Shown piece by piece: positions 50,591 to 59,037 of a DNA stretch of 64,000 nucleotides (positions are counted from its first letter, which is position 1; each line of letters starts with the position of its first letter). The DNA is from Agromyces kandeliae. GTDB taxonomy: Bacteria > Actinomycetota > Actinomycetes > Actinomycetales > Microbacteriaceae. The stretch is taken from the NCBI RefSeq assembly GCF_009674665.1, contig NZ_WKJD01000016.1, positions 372,001 through 436,000 of the forward strand. The letters are read 5' to 3'. The notes beneath the pieces are model-generated. The model did not search any database. It was not told the origin of the DNA and saw only the letters and a list, made by a program, of their open reading frames with translations. A program made the position numbers and the translations under genes.

Positions 50591-51994
50591 TCACGTTTCC
50601 TGCACGTCGGCACGGCCCGGGATCAGCAGCGCGGCGAGCACCCCGAGCCCCGCGAGCACGACGAGCACCGCGAACGCCCCACCGTAGTCGGCGTCGTCCG
50701 GCCCCGCGCCGCCCACGGCGAGCGCCGCCGCGACCCCCGCCGCGCCGAGTGCGCCGCCGACCTGCCGCGCCACGACGTTGACCGCGGTCGTGACGCCGAC
50801 CTCGTCGTCGGGCACCTGGTCGACGAGCACGTTCACCATGCCCGCCGAGGCGACCGCGATGCCCACGCCGAGCAGCACGGTCCCGACCAGCAGCGCCGCG
50901 AAGTCGCGCGTCGCGGCGAAGATCACGAGCCCGCCGGCGGCGGCGGTCACGGCGCCGAGCAGCACCGGCGCGCGCGCGCCGATGCGGCGGCGGAGCACCC
51001 CGGAGAGGGGCCCGACCGCGAGCATCGCGAGGGATGCCGGGAGCAGCAGCAGCGCGGCATCCGTCACCGTCCGTCCGAGCCCGCGTCCGGTCTCGGCGGG
51101 GGCCTCCGCGAAGGCGGGCAGCAGCACGAAGCTGCCGAGCAGGGTGGCGCCGAGCAGCATCGCGGTCAGGTGCGTCGACCAGACGCCGCGTCGCCGGAGC
51201 GTCCGGGGATCGACGAGCGGATCCGGGCTGCGGTGCTCGCGGACGAGCCACGCCGCGATCAGGCCGGCGCCGAGCGCGAGGCATCCGGCCATGGCGAGCG
51301 CGGGCAGCGGCCACTGCGGCGCCTCGGTGAGCGCGACGAGCAGCGCCGCGAGCCCGAGCGACAGCCGCAGCGCGGAGCGCACGTCGAGGTGCACGTCGGG
51401 GTGGGTCGGGATGTGCGGGAGCGACGCCGCGATGACCAGTTCGGCCGCGGCGAGGAACGCGAGCGGCACCCACGAGAGCGCCCGGACGCCGACGTGGTCG
51501 ACGAGCAGCCCGGCGATCACGACGCCGAACCCCGTGCCGGTCGCGAACGTCGCGGTGACCAGGCCGACGGCGGCGGCGCGACGACGCTCGGGCACGAGGT
51601 GCGGCACGCACGCGATCGCGAGCGGGAACGCCCCGCCCGCGAGTCCCTGGACGGCGCGCCCGGCGATGAGCCAGCCGAGGTCGGGAGCGAGTGCCGCCAT
51701 GACAAGGCCGATCGCGACGACCGGCAGCAGCATCAGCAGCATCCGCCTCGCACCGAACGCGTCGCCGAGTCGGCCGAGGACCGGCGTCGAGGCGACCGCG
51801 ACGATGAGCGTCGCGGTGAGCGCCCAGCTCGACTCGGCGACCGTGGCGGAATACGACTCGGCCGTGAGCGCGAGCGTCGGCGCGCTCATCGCCTGCGGCA
51901 GCACGGCTCCGAACGTCGCGAGCACGAGCCCGGCGATCGCGGCCGCGCCGCGCACGCCGACCCGCGCCGGCGCGGACGGCGTGGGCGGGTTCAC
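50591..51994 (-). CDS. MFS drug-efflux-type transporter (DHA2-like)
   Basis: A 467-aa permease with about 13-14 helices. Signatures are VLGRLGDAFGARRMLLML (loop 2-3, about residue 62) and the long C-terminal half with GVGIAVASAGMVNVLVDQVPDDEVGVTTAVNVVARQVGGALG fitting the DHA2 pattern. The start is a GTG 7 nt after TACCGT on the minus strand, so it is probably leaderless. Substrates are typically drugs or dyes; none can be named. Confidence 0.9.
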   Translation of the reverse strand: MNPPTPSAPARVGVRGAAAIAGLVLATFGAVLPQAMSAPTLALTAESYSATVAESSWALTATLIVAVASTPVLGRLGDAFGARRMLLMLLPVVAIGLVMAALAPDLGWLIAGRAVQGLAGGAFPLAIACVPHLVPERRRAAAVGLVTATFATGTGFGVVIAGLLVDHVGVRALSWVPLAFLAAAELVIAASLPHIPTHPDVHLDVRSALRLSLGLAALLVALTEAPQWPLPALAMAGCLALGAGLIAAWLVREHRSPDPLVDPRTLRRRGVWSTHLTAMLLGATLLGSFVLLPAFAEAPAETGRGLGRTVTDAALLLLPASLAMLAVGPLSGVLRRRIGARAPVLLGAVTAAAGGLVIFAATRDFAALLVGTVLLGVGIAVASAGMVNVLVDQVPDDEVGVTTAVNVVARQVGGALGAAGVAAALAVGGAGPDDADYGGAFAVLVVLAGLGVLAALLIPGRADVQET

Positions 51995-52001
51995 GCGATC
52001 C

Positions 52002-52007
52002 ACGGTA
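52002..52007 (-). promoter_or_regulatory. -10 box (TACCGT) of a leaderless promoter
   Basis: On the minus strand TACCGT ends 7 nt before the GTG of the MFS gene, with no ribosome binding site between. Confidence 0.4.
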
Positions 52008-52052
52008 CTTCGGTACCGACCCGCCGAACGCGACGACCGCCCGCTCCCGTCT

Positions 52053-53264
52053 CTACGGGCCGCCACCTCCGCCGTCGAAACCACCGCCGTCGAATCCGCC
52101 GATGCCACCGCCGTCGAAGCCGCCGATGCCTCCGCCGTCGAACCCGTCGCCGGCGGCGCCGCCGTAGATCGCGCCCCGCCCCCACCCCCTGGTCTCGCTG
52201 AAGTAGCCGCCGTCAGTGTTCAGGCCGCGCTGCTCGAGGAGCGGAACGCCGAACCGCCCGTCGTCGCGGCCGCCGACGGCGATCGGCTGGAGGAGGGCCG
52301 CGGCGGCCACTCGGAGGCACGAGGCGAGCCGCTCCGGAGTGACCGACTCCGATGAGGCGTACCAGTCGGACTCGGCATCGCGCAGCGCGAACGTCGCGGC
52401 CGCCCGTGCGATGAGCTCGTCCTGGCCGAAGAGCACGGCCCACGGGAGCATCGACCGGGCGACGGAGACGTCACGGAGGTCGGCGCTCGCGATCCGCTCT
52501 CGGAGGTCGTTCGCCCGCTCCCGCAGTGCGAGTCCGGTCGCGTTGAGGGGGATCCAGCGCGGAAGCACGGCACGTACGACGAGCGCGACCGCACCGATCG
52601 CGAGCGCGATCCAGGCGATCGAGTCATCCGTCCCCCTCCCGACGAACTGGGCGACGAAGCCGAGCACGACGCCGGTCACACCGGCGACGGAAGCCGTGCG
52701 GAATCGGCCGACTGGCCGCGGCTCGCGGTAGCGCCCGGCCGTGTCGAGGAACCGTCGGCGGGTGACCCAGGCCAGCTCGCCGTTCTGCGCGACGACGCGG
52801 TCGACGGGGACGGTGGCGCCGTGCGCGATCACCGAAGCCGTGCCCGTGGTCCCCGGCCCGAAGACGGCGAGCAGGAGATCGGGCGACGCATCGCGCGGAA
52901 CTCCGGCCCTCACCGAAGGCCGGTCGGACGCGTACACGAGACGGATGCCACGAGCCGAATCCAGCCCGTCCTCGCTCGCGTCGCCGGGGCGACGATCCTC
53001 GATCGTGATCGCGCCATCGAGCGCGAGCTCGACCACGGCTGCCGGCAGCCAACGGTTGGATGCGGAGCCGGAGACGTACGCGACCGGAAGCAGTCCGACC
53101 GTCTCGGGATCGACGAGCGACGGGTCCGCCGCGTCGCGCGGCTTCTGCAGCCAGGCGACCACGAGCGAACCGACCGCGGTCGCCGCGACGACTGACGTCA
53201 GGAGGGCGACGATCGGCAGCACCGCGAGGCCCAGCCCGCTCCCACCCGACGCAGCGAGGTCCAT
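52053..53264 (-). CDS. DUF2207-like membrane protein with Gly-rich tail
   Basis: A 403-aa protein. One hydrophobic helix lies near the N-terminus (about residues 15-37) and two around 200-240. The central part, with VAYVSGSASNRWLPAAVVELALDGAITIED at about residues 57-86, resembles the C-terminal half of DUF2207 (YciQ) proteins; the usual N-terminal beta domain is absent. The last 30 residues repeat FDGGGIGG three times in variant form. The function is unknown. GGGAG lies 7 nt before the ATG. Confidence 0.75.
   Translation of the reverse strand: MDLAASGGSGLGLAVLPIVALLTSVVAATAVGSLVVAWLQKPRDAADPSLVDPETVGLLPVAYVSGSASNRWLPAAVVELALDGAITIEDRRPGDASEDGLDSARGIRLVYASDRPSVRAGVPRDASPDLLLAVFGPGTTGTASVIAHGATVPVDRVVAQNGELAWVTRRRFLDTAGRYREPRPVGRFRTASVAGVTGVVLGFVAQFVGRGTDDSIAWIALAIGAVALVVRAVLPRWIPLNATGLALRERANDLRERIASADLRDVSVARSMLPWAVLFGQDELIARAAATFALRDAESDWYASSESVTPERLASCLRVAAAALLQPIAVGGRDDGRFGVPLLEQRGLNTDGGYFSETRGWGRGAIYGGAAGDGFDGGGIGGFDGGGIGGFDGGGFDGGGGGP
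52069..52142. repeat. Coding tandem repeat (Gly-rich tail)
   Basis: Units of 12 and 24 bp built from CCGCCGTCGAA and CCGCCGATGCC encode the Gly/Phe/Asp tail of the DUF2207-like protein. The copies differ at third positions, so selection seems to act on the protein. Confidence 0.8.
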
Positions 53265-53427
53265 GTCGATGCTCCCGCCTCGGCGCGACCGTGCGTGCCG
53301 CTGACTCGCACGGTACTCCGATCGCCGACCGGGGACCACGAGCGAAGCGCCGGTCCCCTCGGCCCTGGTGTGCGGCGGCGCGGGACCGAGGTCCCCCCGC
53401 GGCATCCGTCGCACACTAGGCTGACGC

Positions 53428-53454
53428 GCACCGTGCACCGTGCACCGTGCACCG
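53428..53454 (+). repeat. Heptanucleotide tandem repeat in the DUF1254 leader
   Basis: GCACCGT is repeated 3.9 times between a TAGGCT box (53417-53422) and the ribosome site of the DUF1254 gene. It lies in the presumed 5' leader; seven is not a multiple of three, but it is outside the coding region. Confidence 0.8.
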
Positions 53455-53471
53455 ATCCGGGGGGAACCGAG

Positions 53472-54410
53472 ATGGCCGAGCTCGTCAACGTCGACAACTT
53501 CGCACGCGCCGAGACGAACCGCATGTTCGCGGCGTTCGCCGCGCAATCGGGCGGCACCGGGCGCTGGATGCACAGTCGCACGCCCACGCCGCTCGACAAC
53601 CAGCCGGTCGTCCGGCAGAACCGCGACACCCTCTACAGCATGGCCGTGATCGACGTGACCGACGGCGCGACGGTCACGATCCCCGACCCCGGCGACCGCT
53701 ACCTGTCGCTCATGATCGTGGACCAGGACCACTACATCCCCACCATCCTCCATGAGCCCGGCGAGCACCGGCTGACCGCCGACGACTTCGACACGCAGTG
53801 GGTCGTGCTCGTGCCCCGGATCTTCGTCAACCCGGACGACCCGGACGACGTCGCCGCCGTCAACGCGCTCCAGGACGGGCTCGTCCTCGACGCGACGACC
53901 GGCGGGCCGTTCCCGATGCCCGAGTACGACGAGGCGTCGCTCACCGAGACGCGGAACGCCCTCCTTGCCCTCGGCCGAGGCGTGCGGGGCTTCACCACGG
54001 CGTTCGGCCGTCGCGACGAGGTGGATCCCGTGCACCACCTGATCGGCACGGCGGTCGGGTGGGGCGGATTGCCGAAGTCGGAGGTGTTCTACCTCAACGT
54101 CGAACCGAAGCTGCCGCTCGGCGCCTATCGGCTCGAGCTCGGCGACGTGCCGGTGGACGCGTTCTGGTCGATCACCGTGTACAACCCGACGGGCTTCATG
54201 GAGGCCACCGACGGCCTGGTGAGCGTCAACAGCACGACCGCGACCCGCAACGACGACGGCACGACGACGGTGAACTTCGGGGGCCCCGACGACGGCCGAC
54301 CGAACCGCCTCGGCCTGATGGAGGGCTGGAACTACGCCGTGCGGATGTACCGGCCCCGGGCCGAGGTCCTCGACGGGTCGTGGACGTTCCCAGGGGTGCA
54401 GCCGGCCTGA
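53472..54410 (+). CDS. DUF1254 family protein
   Basis: A 312-aa protein with the DUF1254/DUF1214 layout: PLDNQPVVRQNRDTLYSMAVIDV near residue 40, RYLSLMIVDQDHYIPTILH, and the C-terminal FWSITVYNPTGFMEATDGLVSVNS. It has no signal peptide. Members are beta-rich proteins of unknown function, often secreted in other bacteria. GGGGGGAA precedes the ATG. It is convergent with the flavoprotein gene. Confidence 0.9.
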   Translation: MAELVNVDNFARAETNRMFAAFAAQSGGTGRWMHSRTPTPLDNQPVVRQNRDTLYSMAVIDVTDGATVTIPDPGDRYLSLMIVDQDHYIPTILHEPGEHRLTADDFDTQWVVLVPRIFVNPDDPDDVAAVNALQDGLVLDATTGGPFPMPEYDEASLTETRNALLALGRGVRGFTTAFGRRDEVDPVHHLIGTAVGWGGLPKSEVFYLNVEPKLPLGAYRLELGDVPVDAFWSITVYNPTGFMEATDGLVSVNSTTATRNDDGTTTVNFGGPDDGRPNRLGLMEGWNYAVRMYRPRAEVLDGSWTFPGVQPA

Positions 54411-54416
54411 AGCCGG

Positions 54417-55799
54417 TCAGCGGCCCGCGACGAGGTCCGCGACCCTCGCGATCGGCGAGGTGGTCGCGCGACCGCGCAGTTCAGCGCGATCGGCGGCGTG
54501 GTACGCCGTGTAGATGGCCTGCACGGCGAGCCAGCGCAGCGGTTCGACCTCCCAGCGCTTCGCGCGGTGGTTCACCCACGGCAGGCGCGTGAGCTCGGTG
54601 TCGCGGCCGAGCACGAGGTCGCGGAGCGTGCGGCCGGCGAGGTTCGTCGCGGTCACGCCCGTGCCGACGTAGCCGCCGGCCCAGCCGAGCCCGGTCGCGG
54701 GGTCGAGACCGACGGTCGCCGCCCAGTCGCGCGGCACGCCGAGCACCCCCGCCCAGGCGTGCTCGATCGCGGCGCCCGCAGCGGCCGGGAAGTACCGGCG
54801 CAGCAGCTCGGTGAGGCTCTCGATGGTGCGCGGCTGGGTGGCGCCGTCGACGTCGACGCGCGAGCCGTAGCGATAGGGCACGCCGCGACCGCCGAACGCG
54901 ATGCGGTCGTCGGCGGTGCGCTGGGCGTACATGTAGACGTGGGCGAAGTCGCCGAGCGTCTCGCGACCGTTCCAGCCGATCTCGTCCCAGGCGGATGCCG
55001 CGAGCGGCTCGGTCACGATCATCGACGAGTTCATCGGGAGCCAGGTGCGGTGCTCGCCGGCCAGGTTCGGCGTGAAGCCCTCGGTCGCGCGCAGCACGTG
55101 CCGGGCGCGGACGGTGCCGTGCTCGGTGCGCGCCTCGCCGGGCGCGATCTCGGTGACGCGCGTGCCCTCGTGGATGGCGACGCCGAGCCGCTCGACGGTG
55201 GCCGCGAGCCCGAGCGCCAGCTTCGCCGGGTGCACGCGCGCGCAGTGCGGATGCCACAGCCCGCCGAGCACGCCCGCCACGTTCACGCGGGCCGCGGTCT
55301 CGCGGGCGTCGAGCTCCTCGACATCCGTCGCCGGCCACTGGCGCTCGGCCGCCGCGGCGGCGCGCAGGCGCGCGAGCTGTGCGGGCGCGGTCGCGATCTC
55401 GAGCTCGCCGCCCTTGTGGATGCCGGCGTCGATGCCCTCGGCGCCGGTGACTCGGATGACCTCGTCGACGGTCTCGTTCAGCGCGCGCTGCTGCGCGATC
55501 GCGGCGTCGCGGCCGTGGCTCTTCGCATACTGCTCGCGTCCGCCGGTCACGGAGTTGGTGAGCCACCCGCCGTTGCGCCCCGATGCGCCGAATCCAGCGA
55601 AGCGCTGCTCGAGCACCGTGATCCGAAGGTCGGGCTGGTCGCGCTTCAGGTAGTAGGCGGCCCAGAGCCCGGTGTAGCCGCCGCCGACGATCGCGACGTC
55701 GACGTCGAGGTCGCCCGCGAGCGTGGGTCGCTCGGCCGGCACGCCGACCTGCTGCATCCAGAACGAGACCCCGCCGTTGGTGACTCCGTCGCCCGCCAC
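54417..55799 (-). CDS. FAD-dependent amine oxidase-like oxidoreductase (DAO family)
   Basis: A 460-aa flavoprotein of the D-amino-acid-oxidase/PuuB type. The Rossmann motif is VAIVGGGYTGLWAAYYL (about residues 36-52), followed by GASGRNGGWLTNS, and the late blocks GVLGVPRDWAATVGLD and GYVGTGVTATNLAGRTLRDL. PuuB-like enzymes oxidise gamma-glutamylated or free amines. The start is uncertain: the GTG at 55799 has GGAGG close upstream; a TTG at 55820 is in frame. It is divergent from a TetR regulator that shares its operator region. Confidence 0.88.
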   Translation of the reverse strand: MAGDGVTNGGVSFWMQQVGVPAERPTLAGDLDVDVAIVGGGYTGLWAAYYLKRDQPDLRITVLEQRFAGFGASGRNGGWLTNSVTGGREQYAKSHGRDAAIAQQRALNETVDEVIRVTGAEGIDAGIHKGGELEIATAPAQLARLRAAAAAERQWPATDVEELDARETAARVNVAGVLGGLWHPHCARVHPAKLALGLAATVERLGVAIHEGTRVTEIAPGEARTEHGTVRARHVLRATEGFTPNLAGEHRTWLPMNSSMIVTEPLAASAWDEIGWNGRETLGDFAHVYMYAQRTADDRIAFGGRGVPYRYGSRVDVDGATQPRTIESLTELLRRYFPAAAGAAIEHAWAGVLGVPRDWAATVGLDPATGLGWAGGYVGTGVTATNLAGRTLRDLVLGRDTELTRLPWVNHRAKRWEVEPLRWLAVQAIYTAYHAADRAELRGRATTSPIARVADLVAGR

Positions 55800-55816
55800 A
55801 CGTCCTCCATCTTTTT

Positions 55817-55831
55817 TCAAACAGTGTTTGA
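55817..55831. promoter_or_regulatory. TetR-type operator between flavoprotein and tetR genes
   Basis: TCAAACA-G-TGTTTGA is a perfect 7-bp dyad. It overlaps the TTGACA -35 of the tetR promoter and lies just downstream of the flavoprotein transcript start, so one bound dimer could block both. Confidence 0.75.
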
Positions 55832-55855
55832 CAACACCTGCAGCGACGTTAGTGT
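55828..55855 (+). promoter_or_regulatory. Promoter of the tetR gene
   Basis: TTGACA (55828-55833), 16 nt, TAGTGT (55850-55855). The -35 is consensus and overlaps the operator dyad. Confidence 0.65.
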
Positions 55856-55875
55856 GGTGCCCGTCGGGATGTCAA
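55846..55875 (-). promoter_or_regulatory. Promoter of the flavoprotein gene
   Basis: On the minus strand TTGACA (55875-55870), 18 nt, TAACGT (55851-55846). It interleaves with the tetR promoter, and the operator lies at about +8 to +22 of this transcript. Confidence 0.65.
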
Positions 55876-55919
55876 CGAGCGGATGCCGCGGCATCCGCCC
55901 CGCCGGAAGGGAGCCGCCG

Positions 55920-56519
55920 TTGCCGGCCGAAGTCGACACCGCCGAACGCCTGGCCGACATCGCGCGCGCCACGGTCGCCGTCGCCCAGGAGCGCGGCACG
56001 CACGCGGTCACGCTGCGCGCGGTCGCCGAGCGACTCGGCCGTTCCACCGCGTTCATCACGCACTTCGTGCCGAGCCGCGCCGAGCTCATGGCGAACGCCC
56101 TCGAACTCGCCCGAGCCCGCTGGGACGACGAGCGTCGCGACGAACTCGGCGGCCTCGTCGGCGTCGAGCGGCTCGCCGCCCTCACGCGCTGGATGTGCAC
56201 CTCCTCCCCCGAGGAATCGGTGTTCCGCAGCCTCTGGATCGAGGTCATCGCCGACGTGCGCGCCGGCCACGACCGCGCCTACGACCTGCTCCGCACGGTG
56301 ACGGATGCCACCTACGAGAGCTTCCTCGACGGCGCGCGCGCCGCCGACCGCGCCGAGGCCGCACGGATCGCCGACATCCTCTACCTCTACTGCCGCGGCT
56401 ACGAGGTGAAGTCGGTCGAGGACCCGGAGGGCTGGCCCGACGAGCGCGTGCAGCACTCGCTCGAACTGCTGCTGCGGGTGCTCGTCTTCGACCGGGCGGA
56501 TGCCGCGGCATCCGCCTGA
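55920..56519 (+). CDS. TetR family regulator
   Basis: A 199-aa repressor. The helix-turn-helix is TLRAVAERLGRSTAFITHFV (about residues 34-53), followed by a helical ligand domain that looks BetI-like. I chose the TTG at 55920 because GGAAGGGAG precedes it at good distance and it begins just before the first helix; an ATG at 55869 would add 17 residues, lies near the predicted transcript start and is the alternative. It probably controls the divergent flavoprotein gene and itself. Confidence 0.88.
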   Translation: MPAEVDTAERLADIARATVAVAQERGTHAVTLRAVAERLGRSTAFITHFVPSRAELMANALELARARWDDERRDELGGLVGVERLAALTRWMCTSSPEESVFRSLWIEVIADVRAGHDRAYDLLRTVTDATYESFLDGARAADRAEAARIADILYLYCRGYEVKSVEDPEGWPDERVQHSLELLLRVLVFDRADAAASA

Positions 56520-56704
56520 CGCGCTCGACGTCATCGCGTCCGGCGGCGGGTGGGACCAGCCGTGCTCTGCTTGGCGCAGCCCCGAAGGGAAGGCCGCCTG
56601 AAACCCGGTGTTCCCGCTCTTGTCTCACGGCTCGGCCGGACGCGGGCCACACGCTACTCGCGCGCGGGCCGGCGCCGCGCGGGCCGAAGGTCCCGAGGAT
56701 CCCG

Positions 56705-58219
56705 TCAGTCCGCGCCGAGCGCGCGACGCGCGTGCCGGTACTTCTCCGCGAGGCGCGCCTGCTTGGCGAAGTCGAGACGGCGCAGCCGCCAGGGCGCGGT
56801 GTTGTCGTCGATGTCGGCGAGCTTGACGCGCAGTGCGACCGGATGGCGACGGATGCGCGCGTAGTACTCGTCGGGCGTGATCTCGGGCCGGCGGGTGAGG
56901 AGCTCGACGACGCCGACGACCTCGAGCAGCACGCCCGCCTCGAACAGCTCGCGCGAGGTGATCGGCGTGTCCTCGAGCACGTCGTGCAGCCACGCCGCCG
57001 CCGCGGCGATCGGGTCGGTGACCGGATCGAACCGCTCGGCGATGCGCCCCGGGTGGTCGATGTACGGCGTGCCGCTCTTGTCGAGCTGGCCGCGGTGCGC
57101 GGCGAACGCGATGCCCTTCGCGAGCGCGACCTGCGCGACGGCATCGAGCGTGGAGAGCGACTCGGGCGATCGCGGCGCCGCCGGGCGCGGCTCGCTCGGC
57201 TCGGACACGTCGGTGACGGATGCCGCGACGGGCGCTGGCCCGGCCCAGGTGCGCGCCGGGTCCGGCGCCTGCGCGAGCGCCGGGTCGGAGGGTGCGGGCT
57301 CAGAGGCGGCGGCTGGATCTGCGCCGTCATCGGCCGTGGCGATGCCGTCATCGATCACGGCCTCGGGGTATGCCGGCGCGTCGGCCGCGGCCGGGGCTTC
57401 GGAGTCGGAGTCGGCGTCGGCGTCGGCATCCGCATCCTCGCCCGCGTCGGCATCCGCGTCGGCTGCCGGCGCATCGGCCGGCGGCTTCGGAACCACCGGT
57501 TCGAACGTCGAGCGCCGCGGCCCCGGCGATTCGGTCCCCTCCGACGACTCGTCAGGTGCGGCGGACGACGGTCGTCCGGAATCGTCGCGATCACCCGGAG
57601 CCTCGGCCGGCATGGCGTCGTCGCCGGTGGCGGGTCCGTCCGCGGTGCCGCCGGCCGCGGCATCCGTCGTCGCATCGACCGCGCCGGGCGCGGCGATCGG
57701 CAGGATCGCCATCGGACGCGTCGCCTCGAGCGCGGCCTTCTTCGCCGCGGCCACCTCGGCGATCGGATCGCGGCCGTCGAGCGGCCGCACGAAGATGAGC
57801 GCCCCCTCGAGCTCGCGCAGCTCGTGCTCGCCGATCTCGAGGAGGGATCGCGTACCGCTCTTGCGCCGCTGCTCGAATGAGAGCTCGTCGACCTCGATGA
57901 AGTGCGAGCCGTCGCGCGAGCTGAAGTAGCGACGGCTCGACCCGTCGGTGATCGCGACGATCACGGCCTCGTAGTCGCCGCTGGGCTGCAGGGAACTCAG
58001 GAAGTACCGGCGCCGGTCGGGGTCCGCGTGCTCGTCGGACTCGAGCACGATCGTCGCCGCACGTCGGCGCGGCCGGCGCCCCGGGGTCGCGCTCGCGCGC
58101 ATGGCCCAGCGATCCCGCTCGAGCACGCCGATCTCGTCGGACGCGCTGCCGTCGCGCGAGCGGCGACCGCCGGGTTGCGCGTGGCCGGGGCCGTCGCCGG
58201 GCAGGCCGAAGTCGGGCAT
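56705..58219 (-). CDS. HD-domain (RelA/SpoT-type) protein with long acidic linker
   Basis: A 504-aa protein in three parts. Residues 1 to about 150 are an unrecognised domain containing RRYFLSSLQPSGDYEAVIV. Residues about 160-340 are a low-complexity linker with ADADADAGEDADADAD. Residues about 350-504 are an HD domain of the RelA/SpoT hydrolase type: HRGQLDKSGTPYIDHPGRIAERF and AAWLHDVLEDT supply the metal-binding His and HD. No synthetase domain follows, so it would be a small hydrolase, perhaps of (p)ppGpp. An in-frame TTG at 58246 has GGAG 7 nt upstream and may be the true start. Confidence 0.82.
   Translation of the reverse strand: MPDFGLPGDGPGHAQPGGRRSRDGSASDEIGVLERDRWAMRASATPGRRPRRRAATIVLESDEHADPDRRRYFLSSLQPSGDYEAVIVAITDGSSRRYFSSRDGSHFIEVDELSFEQRRKSGTRSLLEIGEHELRELEGALIFVRPLDGRDPIAEVAAAKKAALEATRPMAILPIAAPGAVDATTDAAAGGTADGPATGDDAMPAEAPGDRDDSGRPSSAAPDESSEGTESPGPRRSTFEPVVPKPPADAPAADADADAGEDADADADADSDSEAPAAADAPAYPEAVIDDGIATADDGADPAAASEPAPSDPALAQAPDPARTWAGPAPVAASVTDVSEPSEPRPAAPRSPESLSTLDAVAQVALAKGIAFAAHRGQLDKSGTPYIDHPGRIAERFDPVTDPIAAAAAWLHDVLEDTPITSRELFEAGVLLEVVGVVELLTRRPEITPDEYYARIRRHPVALRVKLADIDDNTAPWRLRRLDFAKQARLAEKYRHARRALGAD
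57400..57470. repeat. Coding Asp-Ala repeat
   Basis: Six-base units around GCGTCG and GGCATC on the plus strand encode alternating Asp and Ala in the linker of the HD-domain protein. The units are imperfect, so this is a coding low-complexity tract rather than a microsatellite. Confidence 0.75.
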
Positions 58220-58567
58220 GGGCTCGTCATCGGCGGGGGCTCTCAACGGGGTGCTCCGAGGGGATCGGGGGCGTCGTGTCGGCGGAACGGCTGGCGCTGC
58301 GGGGCGGTGTTCTGTGGCGGTCGGGTGCGCGGGCTCGCGCGTACGCCGATCGTACGGCCTCGACCGTGTCTCCGCTGCCCCTTGCGCGCGGTTCGGCCGA
58401 ACTCGACCGGGCGTGTCCGCGCGGCGCAGTCCCACTCGGTGCCGGGCCGCCTGGGCGGAGACGCACCAGCCGCCGGACACGGCAGCGGGGCGGATGCCGC
58501 GCATCCGCCCCGCTGTGCCGGTCGGCCCGACGAGCCCTCGCCCGCGCGCCGTGCCAGCGCCGCTGGA
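58220..58567. other. Gene-free stretch between the HD-domain and hsp20 genes
   Basis: No coding region is supported. The only clear structure is the hsp20 terminator hairpin (58480-58520). The part next to the HD-domain gene must hold its promoter, but I see no good -35/-10 pair there. Confidence 0.6.
58480..58520 (-). terminator. Terminator of hsp20
   Basis: A 13-bp or longer G-C-rich stem (58485-58497 with 58501-58513) with a 3-nt loop, extended by five more pairs past a two-base bulge. It lies 48 nt downstream of the hsp20 stop. Confidence 0.75.
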
Positions 58568-59008
58568 TCAGCTCCCGCTGGAGGTGACCTCCGGCGTCAC
58601 GACGTCGTCGGCCGCGGAGCGCACCTCGACCTTGCGCGGCTTCGCGCGCTCGGACACCGGGATGATCACGCTCAGCACGCCGTTGTCGTAGTGGGCGCTG
58701 ATGCCGGAGGTGTCGATGCCCTCGCCGAGGGTGAGCTGGCGCAGGAACGACCCGCTCGGCCGCTCGTGCACGAGCCACCGCACGTTCTCGTCGTTGCGCA
58801 GCGTGCGCTCGGCGCGGATGGTCATCAGCTGGCCGTCGACGTCGATGTCGATCGAGCCGGGGTCGACCCCGGGCAGGTCGGCGGACAGCACGTAGTGGTC
58901 GCCGTCGCGGTGCAGGTCGATCGGCATCATCCTCGGGCCTCGGCTCGAGTCGATCATGCTCGCCGCGAGACGGTCGAGGTCGCGGAACGGGTCCCAGCTC
59001 ATTGCCAT
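58568..59008 (-). CDS. Hsp20/alpha-crystallin small heat-shock protein
   Basis: A 146-aa chaperone that holds unfolding proteins. The alpha-crystallin domain runs from about residue 35 to 130: DLPGVDPGSIDIDVDGQLMTI and the end GVLSVIIPVSE (the IxI-like segment follows). The N-terminus SWDPFRDLDRLAASM is typical of actinobacterial Hsp20. GAGGAG lies 6-7 nt before the ATG at 59008; a longer reading is not supported. A CIRCE and a HAIR-like operator precede it, so both HrcA and HspR probably repress it. Confidence 0.96.
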   Translation of the reverse strand: MAMSWDPFRDLDRLAASMIDSSRGPRMMPIDLHRDGDHYVLSADLPGVDPGSIDIDVDGQLMTIRAERTLRNDENVRWLVHERPSGSFLRQLTLGEGIDTSGISAHYDNGVLSVIIPVSERAKPRKVEVRSAADDVVTPEVTSSGS

Positions 59009-59037
59009 GAGCGTCTCCTCTCGTGTGAGATCTGGAG

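Noticed and set aside
52069-52142. Short regular repeats resembling a CRISPR array
   Set aside because: The units encode Gly-Phe-Asp repeats in frame within a protein and have no spacers or cas genes.
56520-56704. Possible tRNA or small RNA gene between tetR and the HD-domain gene
   Set aside because: I could not fold a cloverleaf or find a conserved T-arm (GGTTCGAATCC-like) sequence; only weak G-C-rich structure is present.
57400-57470. Hexamer repeat as a possible microsatellite
   Set aside because: It encodes an Asp-Ala linker and is too imperfect for slippage to be the main explanation.
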